Assembly: GCA_036378155.1 (NCBI GenBank)
Contig: DASUXA010000043.1
Location: 1 to 35,204, forward strand
Origin: DASUXA01 sp036378155
Lineage (GTDB): Bacteria; Actinomycetota; Actinomycetes; Mycobacteriales; Micromonosporaceae
Length of the DNA: 35,204 bases
Direction of reading: 5' to 3'
This document shows positions 31,771-35,204 of this stretch, piece by piece. Below the pieces are notes generated by a model. The model saw only the letters and a program-made list of their open reading frames with translations, ran no database searches and was not told the origin of the DNA. The translations under genes and the position numbers were made by a program. Positions within the stretch are counted from its first letter, which is position 1. Every line of letters begins with the position of its first letter.

Positions 31771-33216
31771 CTACGGCGTCGTGGTCAGCGCCGTGTCGTC
31801 GATGACGAACGAGGTCTGCAGGGAGCCGTCCTCGGTACCGGTGAAACTGATCGTCAGGGAGCTGCCGATGATGCTGGGCAGGCTGACCGACCTCTGGGTG
31901 TACCCGGTGTTGTGGTTGAGGTTCGAGTACGTCGCCGCCACGGTTCCGTTGATCTTCAACGTGAGCTTGTCGTACGCGGTGCTCGTGGTGGTCTCGTCCG
32001 TGTCGATATGCAGCCAGAACGTCAGGGTGGCGGCGGTGCACCCGGACGGGAGGGTCACCGTCTGGGACAGGCTGTCGCTGTGCGTGTAGCCGTACCCGTC
32101 CAGCCAGGCGTCGTAGTTGCCCGAGTGCGGCGGCTCGGAGCTGGAGTTGCTGATCACGCCGGTGGACGCGCTCCAGGGGGCGGCGCTGCCGGTCTCGAAG
32201 CCCGGGTTGCCCAGCAACTGCGTGGCGGTGCAGCCGCCGCTGCTTCCTCCCGAACCGGCGAGCCATGCCGTCGCGTTCAGGGCGAGTTGGGCGTCCGTGC
32301 CGGCGGGGTCGTTCCAGCCGTCGTACAGCGTGTTGCCGGACTGCCCGGTTCCGTCGTCGATCGGCGAACTGTCGCCCCAGATCGCGACGCGACCGGAGCC
32401 GAACGTCGAGGTGGTGAAGAAGGCGCCGGTGTTGCCGCTGTAGCCCGGCCGGTACACCAGCCCCTTGACGTTCGGGTTGTCCGCCGGGTGCAGCGTCTGG
32501 GTGCTGCCGTTGCGGATGATGCTGCCGGTCACGGTGCCGAACGAGCCGTGCAGCACCGGGTTGGTGGAGTCGCTGATCGCCACGGCGTTCTCGTTGGCGA
32601 TGTTGTCGGCGTCCTCGGAGAACCCGAACGGGTCGGTGTTGTCCACCCCGTTGTTCGTGAACAGGTCGTTGGCGATCCGCACCGAGTCCCAGCCGTCGTT
32701 GTTCCGGTCGCTGCCGGTGTGGTCGACGATCAGGAAGAACCCGCCGCCGTTCTGGATGAACCGCATGATCGCGCTCTTCTCCGACGAGCTGAGCGGCGAG
32801 TTGGGCTCCGGCATCACGAACTCGTCGAAGTTGGCGAGGTCGAGCGAGCCCCCGCCGCCGTAGGTGATGGTGCTGCCGGGCGGCAGCGTCTTCAGGCTGT
32901 ACTGCCCGGTCTTCTGCAGCGCCACGCCCCACGAGGAGATCGCGCCGGTCCAGTCCGTCTCGGCACTGGGCGTGGAGTCCTGGTTGAGGGGGTCGGGCAT
33001 GCTCGTGCTGATGATCCAGTCGGCGTTGCCCGCGGTCTCCGCCTTCGAGTCGTCGAAGAGCACGCGGTGCACGGTGGCGGCCTCGGCGGGTCGCGCGTGG
33101 GCGAGGGTGGCGGTGGTGGCGAATGGTGCCGCGAGCAGGGCCGCGACGACCAGCGAGCGATTCAGGGGTGATCGCACGGGGGTCCTCCGGGGTGTCCGGC
33201 GTGGATGGATTCGCAT
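31771..33216 (-). CDS. Secreted two-domain protein (GATase/IFT52-like plus carbohydrate-binding-like domain)
   Basis: 481 residues. Signal peptide: a basic start MRIHPRRTPRRT, hydrophobic core SLVVAALLAAPFATTATLA and a probable AEA cleavage site near residue 47. Mature residues about 48-340 begin VHRVLFDDSKAETAGNADW and include FDEFVMPEPNSPLSSSEKSAIMRFIQNGGGFFLIVDH, reminiscent of GATase-like folds in which a C-terminal helix follows a sheet; a catalytic Cys is not visible. After a GGSSGG linker, the last 135 residues (LLGNPGFETGSAAPWSA ... FTGTEDGSLQTSFVIDDTALTT) are the jelly-roll-like domain often found at the C-terminus of actinomycete secreted proteases. Function is unknown; a cell-surface or polymer-binding role is likely. 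Confidence 0.75.
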   Translation of the reverse strand: MRIHPRRTPRRTPVRSPLNRSLVVAALLAAPFATTATLAHARPAEAATVHRVLFDDSKAETAGNADWIISTSMPDPLNQDSTPSAETDWTGAISSWGVALQKTGQYSLKTLPPGSTITYGGGGSLDLANFDEFVMPEPNSPLSSSEKSAIMRFIQNGGGFFLIVDHTGSDRNNDGWDSVRIANDLFTNNGVDNTDPFGFSEDADNIANENAVAISDSTNPVLHGSFGTVTGSIIRNGSTQTLHPADNPNVKGLVYRPGYSGNTGAFFTTSTFGSGRVAIWGDSSPIDDGTGQSGNTLYDGWNDPAGTDAQLALNATAWLAGSGGSSGGCTATQLLGNPGFETGSAAPWSASTGVISNSSSEPPHSGNYDAWLDGYGYTHSDSLSQTVTLPSGCTAATLTFWLHIDTDETTTSTAYDKLTLKINGTVAATYSNLNHNTGYTQRSVSLPSIIGSSLTISFTGTEDGSLQTSFVIDDTALTTTP

Positions 33217-33358
33217 GAGCCTATGCGTAACCGGAGCGGACCCGCCAGAGATCGTGATTGTGCGACACGCCCGCGCCGCAGCGGCGCGGGCGCAGGAAAG
33301 CCGCGGACGCGACGACCGCGGGACGTGGATGTCGGACGGTACGACCGCCGCGCGGCGG

Positions 33359-33565
33359 TCAGTCGAGCATCGCCGACCTGACGATGCTGGTCAGCCGGGT
33401 ACGGTCCGCGTCCGGGTACTCGTGTCCGACGAGCGCCTCGAACAGGTCGCGGACCGCGTCGCCGCGGCTGCGGTGGACGTGGCACGGTGTCCAGATCGGG
33501 ATCTGGGACCGAGGGTTGGCGTTGACGACGTGCTTGCCGCACCGGTGGTGCGCGGATGGCGTCAT
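33359..33565 (-). CDS. Small hypothetical protein, doubtful
   Basis: 68 residues, beginning MTPSAHHRCGKHVV and ending RGDAVRDLFEALVGHEYPDADRTRLTSIVRSAMLD. The C-terminal half looks like a genuine amphipathic helix pair, but the first half is basic and irregular and no ribosome site is clear. It could be the 3' end of a lost gene or a small regulatory protein. It overlaps the plus-strand candidate at 33556. Confidence 0.3.
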   Translation of the reverse strand: MTPSAHHRCGKHVVNANPRSQIPIWTPCHVHRSRGDAVRDLFEALVGHEYPDADRTRLTSIVRSAMLD

Positions 33566-33675
33566 GGCTGCAGGTACCGATCGTCGCGGGCGGACACACG
33601 CTGACCAGCAGTTTCGCGAGCGGTACCGGGCTGGGCAAGGCGCGCGTCCACGATGTGGACGGCGAACCGGACTAA
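33556..33675 (+). CDS. 39-residue hypothetical protein or gene fragment
   Basis: Reads MASWLQVPIVAGGHTLTSSFASGTGLGKARVHDVDGEPD and stops 1 base before a strong hairpin. The sequence has a natural protein-like composition (VPIVAGGHTLTSSF) and may be the C-terminal remnant of a larger enzyme. No ribosome site is evident. Low confidence. Confidence 0.25.
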   Translation: MASWLQVPIVAGGHTLTSSFASGTGLGKARVHDVDGEPD

Positions 33676-33676
33676 C

Positions 33677-33709
33677 CGGTCACGGTGGCGCGTCGCGCCA
33701 CCGTGACCG
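33677..33709. terminator. Hairpin after the PfkB kinase gene
   Basis: Perfect 15-bp arms, 33677-33691 and 33695-33709, around a 3-base loop, lying 3 bases beyond the kinase stop on the minus strand and 1 base after the small plus-strand reading. Confidence 0.75.
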
Positions 33710-33712
33710 CTG

Positions 33713-34753
33713 TCACGCCACCTCGGCGGGCGACGCGCCGGTCGCCAGTTCGGCGCGAGCCGGCGGTACCGGACGAGCCGCGCTCAGGTGCGGTCGCACG
33801 TCCTCGGCAGCCGCGTCGCCGTACGCCTCGGCGAACTGGTCCAGCAGCGCGTCGGGGCGCACCTGGTACTCCTGGGTGCCGACCGACTCCAGCGCGTACG
33901 TCGCCAGCAGCGCGCCGAGTTGAGCCGCCCGTTCGAGACCGAGCCGCCACGACAGCGCCGCGAGGAAGCCCGCCCGCAGCGCGTCCCCGCCCCCGGTCGG
34001 GTCGGCAGGCTCCACCTTCCGCGCCGCCGGTACGTGGATCTCGTCGATGTCCCGCCCGGTGATCCGCACGCCCCGCGCGCCGAGGGTGGTCACCTGGACG
34101 CCCACCCGCCGGGCGACCTCGTCGGGGCTCCAACCGGTCTTGCTGGTCAGCAGCTCGCGTTCGTACTCGTTGGTGAACAGGTACGCCGCGCCGTCGACCA
34201 GTTCCCGGATCTCCGCGCCGGACATCCGGGCGATCTGCTGGGACGGGTCGGCGGCGAACGGGTACCCCCGCTCGCGGCACTCCGCCGCGTGGCGCAGCAT
34301 CGCGACCGGGTCGTTCGGGCTGACCAGTACCAGCTCCAGTCCGCCCAGCCGGGACGCGACCGGATGCAGCTCGATCTCCCGCGCCTCGCTCATCGCGCCC
34401 GGGTAGAACGACGCGATCTGGCACATGTCCTCGTCGGTAGTACAGACGAACCGGGCGGTGTGCGCGGTCTCGCTGACGTACACCGACTCGCAGTCCACGC
34501 CGTGGCGCTCGAGCCACGCTCGATAGTCGGCGAAGTCGGTACCCACGGCGCCGACCAGAACCGGACGCAGACCGAGCTGACCCAGTCCGAACGCGATGTT
34601 CGCGGCTACCCCGCCCCGGCGTACCACGAGGTCGTCGACGAGGAACGACAGCGACACGGTGTGCAACTTCTCCGCGACGAGCTGCTCGGCGAACCGACCG
34701 GGGAACCGCATCAGATGGTCGGTCGCGATCGACCCGGTGACCGCGATGTTCAT
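33713..34753 (-). CDS. adoK: PfkB-family carbohydrate kinase, probable adenosine kinase
   Basis: 346 residues from MNIAVTGSIATDHLMRFPGRF; the ATG at 34751-34753 has GGAGGA 4 bases ahead, and the longer reading from 34846 is rejected. PfkB signature 1 is VRRGGVAANIAFGLGQLG; signature 2 DPTGGGDALRAGFLAAL carries the catalytic Asp and anion hole. FVCTTDEDMCQIASFYPGAM and LLVSPNDP-type segments match actinobacterial adenosine kinases rather than ribokinases. It would convert adenosine, a product of S-adenosylhomocysteine turnover, to AMP, which suits its place divergent from metK. Ribokinase-like specificity is the main alternative. Confidence 0.85.
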   Translation of the reverse strand: MNIAVTGSIATDHLMRFPGRFAEQLVAEKLHTVSLSFLVDDLVVRRGGVAANIAFGLGQLGLRPVLVGAVGTDFADYRAWLERHGVDCESVYVSETAHTARFVCTTDEDMCQIASFYPGAMSEAREIELHPVASRLGGLELVLVSPNDPVAMLRHAAECRERGYPFAADPSQQIARMSGAEIRELVDGAAYLFTNEYERELLTSKTGWSPDEVARRVGVQVTTLGARGVRITGRDIDEIHVPAARKVEPADPTGGGDALRAGFLAALSWRLGLERAAQLGALLATYALESVGTQEYQVRPDALLDQFAEAYGDAAAEDVRPHLSAARPVPPARAELATGASPAEVA

Positions 34754-35072
34754 GGCGTCCTCCCGCACTGCCGCGCGGGCGCGCGACAGGCGCAAGCGTA
34801 TACACTCGCGCCAATGTATAGAAGTGCGCCTGGTCCATGGACGCACGGGCGGCGACGGTCCACCGAAGCCGACGCTCGGACACCCCGCCCCACCGGTCGG
34901 TTAGCCCAGACGTCGGCATCGCGGCGGTAGCGCCGACGGCTGGACGATGCGTACGTCGACCGTGCGCGGATGTGCCGGGCGCGCCCGGCGCTCTAGGGTC
35001 GCATCCATCCCCGTCACCTGCCCCGCTCGCGCCGACCGCGAGCGCGAACCCCCGATCGAACGGAGGAGCGCT
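34754..35072. promoter_or_regulatory. Divergent intergenic region between the kinase gene and metK
   Basis: About 320 bases. An inverted repeat TATACA (34799-34804) and TGTATA (34815-34820) with a 10-base gap lies in the kinase promoter zone and may be both -10 and operator. For metK, TAGGGT at 34994-34999 is a possible -10, next to a GC palindrome GCCGGGCGCGCCCGGC (34974-34989). GGAGG at 35062-35066 is the metK ribosome site. No SAM riboswitch fold was recognised. Confidence 0.45.
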
Positions 35073-35204
35073 GTGGCACGTCGTTTGTTCACGTCCGAGT
35101 CGGTCACTGAGGGGCACCCGGACAAGATCGCTGATCAGATCAGTGATGGGATTTTGGATGCGTTGATCGGGCAGGATCCGCGGTCGCGGGTGGCGGTGGA
35201 GACG
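35073..35204 (+). CDS. metK: S-adenosylmethionine synthetase, 5' end only
   Basis: GTG at 35073 with GGAGG 6 bases ahead; 44 codons before the window ends. The translation RRLFTSESVTEGHPDKIADQISDGILDAL is the unmistakable N-terminus of MetK; the segment SVTEGHPDK holds the His that contacts the ATP triphosphate, and the following DQISD supplies an acidic metal-binding site. It makes SAM from methionine and ATP for the cell's methyltransferases, including the several in this window. Note more T in third positions than in neighbours (for example ATT TTG GAT), as often seen in highly expressed or distinctly biased genes. Confidence 0.97.
   Translation, partial: MARRLFTSESVTEGHPDKIADQISDGILDALIGQDPRSRVAVET

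Larger units (their letters stand above)
33217..33676. other. Poorly coding intergenic stretch with two tiny candidate genes
   Basis: About 460 bases between the divergent secreted-protein start and the kinase terminator. Two small overlapping readings, listed separately, are the only coding candidates. The rest (33217-33358) holds GC-rich sequence with no feature I can support. It may be the remnant of a deleted gene. Confidence 0.4.

Noticed and set aside
34900..35072. SAM riboswitch upstream of metK
   Set aside because: No SAM-I or SAM-II core was recognisable; only a short GC hairpin and a promoter-like element.

Overview
This window comes from a high-GC actinomycete. Nearly all genes use GC-rich third positions, many start with GTG or TTG, several promoters look leaderless, and the protein families are typical of filamentous actinobacteria: a Prim-Pol type integrative element, a DUF574/Methyltransf_19 protein, a TetR-ABC exporter set and an Lrp-linked bkd operon. 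A Micromonosporaceae-like host fits but cannot be proven from the sequence.

Region 1 (1 to about 5450) is the integrase end of an actinomycete integrative and conjugative element (AICE-like). A leftward, ATGA-coupled operon runs excisionase, a small Cys-rich protein, Prim-Pol replicase, DUF3631 ATPase and two small proteins, and continues off the left edge. A rightward pair, XRE regulator and tyrosine integrase, ends at an 18-bp hairpin terminator. No transfer gene (TraB/FtsK-like) is in view and no att site could be fixed.

Region 2 (about 6.0 to 22.5 kb) is a defence island. It holds a Phd-RelE toxin-antitoxin (TA) pair. Next is a two-gene unit of a Rad50/SMC-like zinc-hook ATPase and a 123-residue protein with an Rx4HxY (HEPN-type) motif. 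Facing it across a 219-bp control region is a HTH-methylase-TRD protein whose catalytic NPPY motif reads APPY. Then come a complete type I restriction-modification operon (hsdM-hsdS-hsdR, with a visibly AT-richer hsdS), a HigBA pair facing an orphan HicB-like gene, a soluble Ser/Thr kinase with a TPR-like tail, a second Phd-RelE pair, and a decayed GmrSD type IV restriction gene that has lost its 5' part and carries an apparent 1-base deletion.

Region 3 (22.5 to 35.2 kb) is ordinary chromosome: a DUF574 methyltransferase, an Lrp/AsnC regulator divergent from a branched-chain 2-oxoacid dehydrogenase operon (E1alpha, E1beta, E2; the E2 linker carries a 30-bp in-frame tandem repeat), a class I methyltransferase, a TetR-ABC-permease export operon with palindromic operators, a secreted two-domain protein, a PfkB-family adenosine-kinase-like gene, and the 5' end of metK at the right edge.

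The strongest candidate for an undescribed system is the divergent module at 6605-11634: HEPN-motif protein, zinc-hook ATPase and catalytically suspect methylase-TRD protein, next to a complete type I system. A possible reading is a DNA-sensing or backup arm that triggers an RNase when restriction fails. That is inference only.
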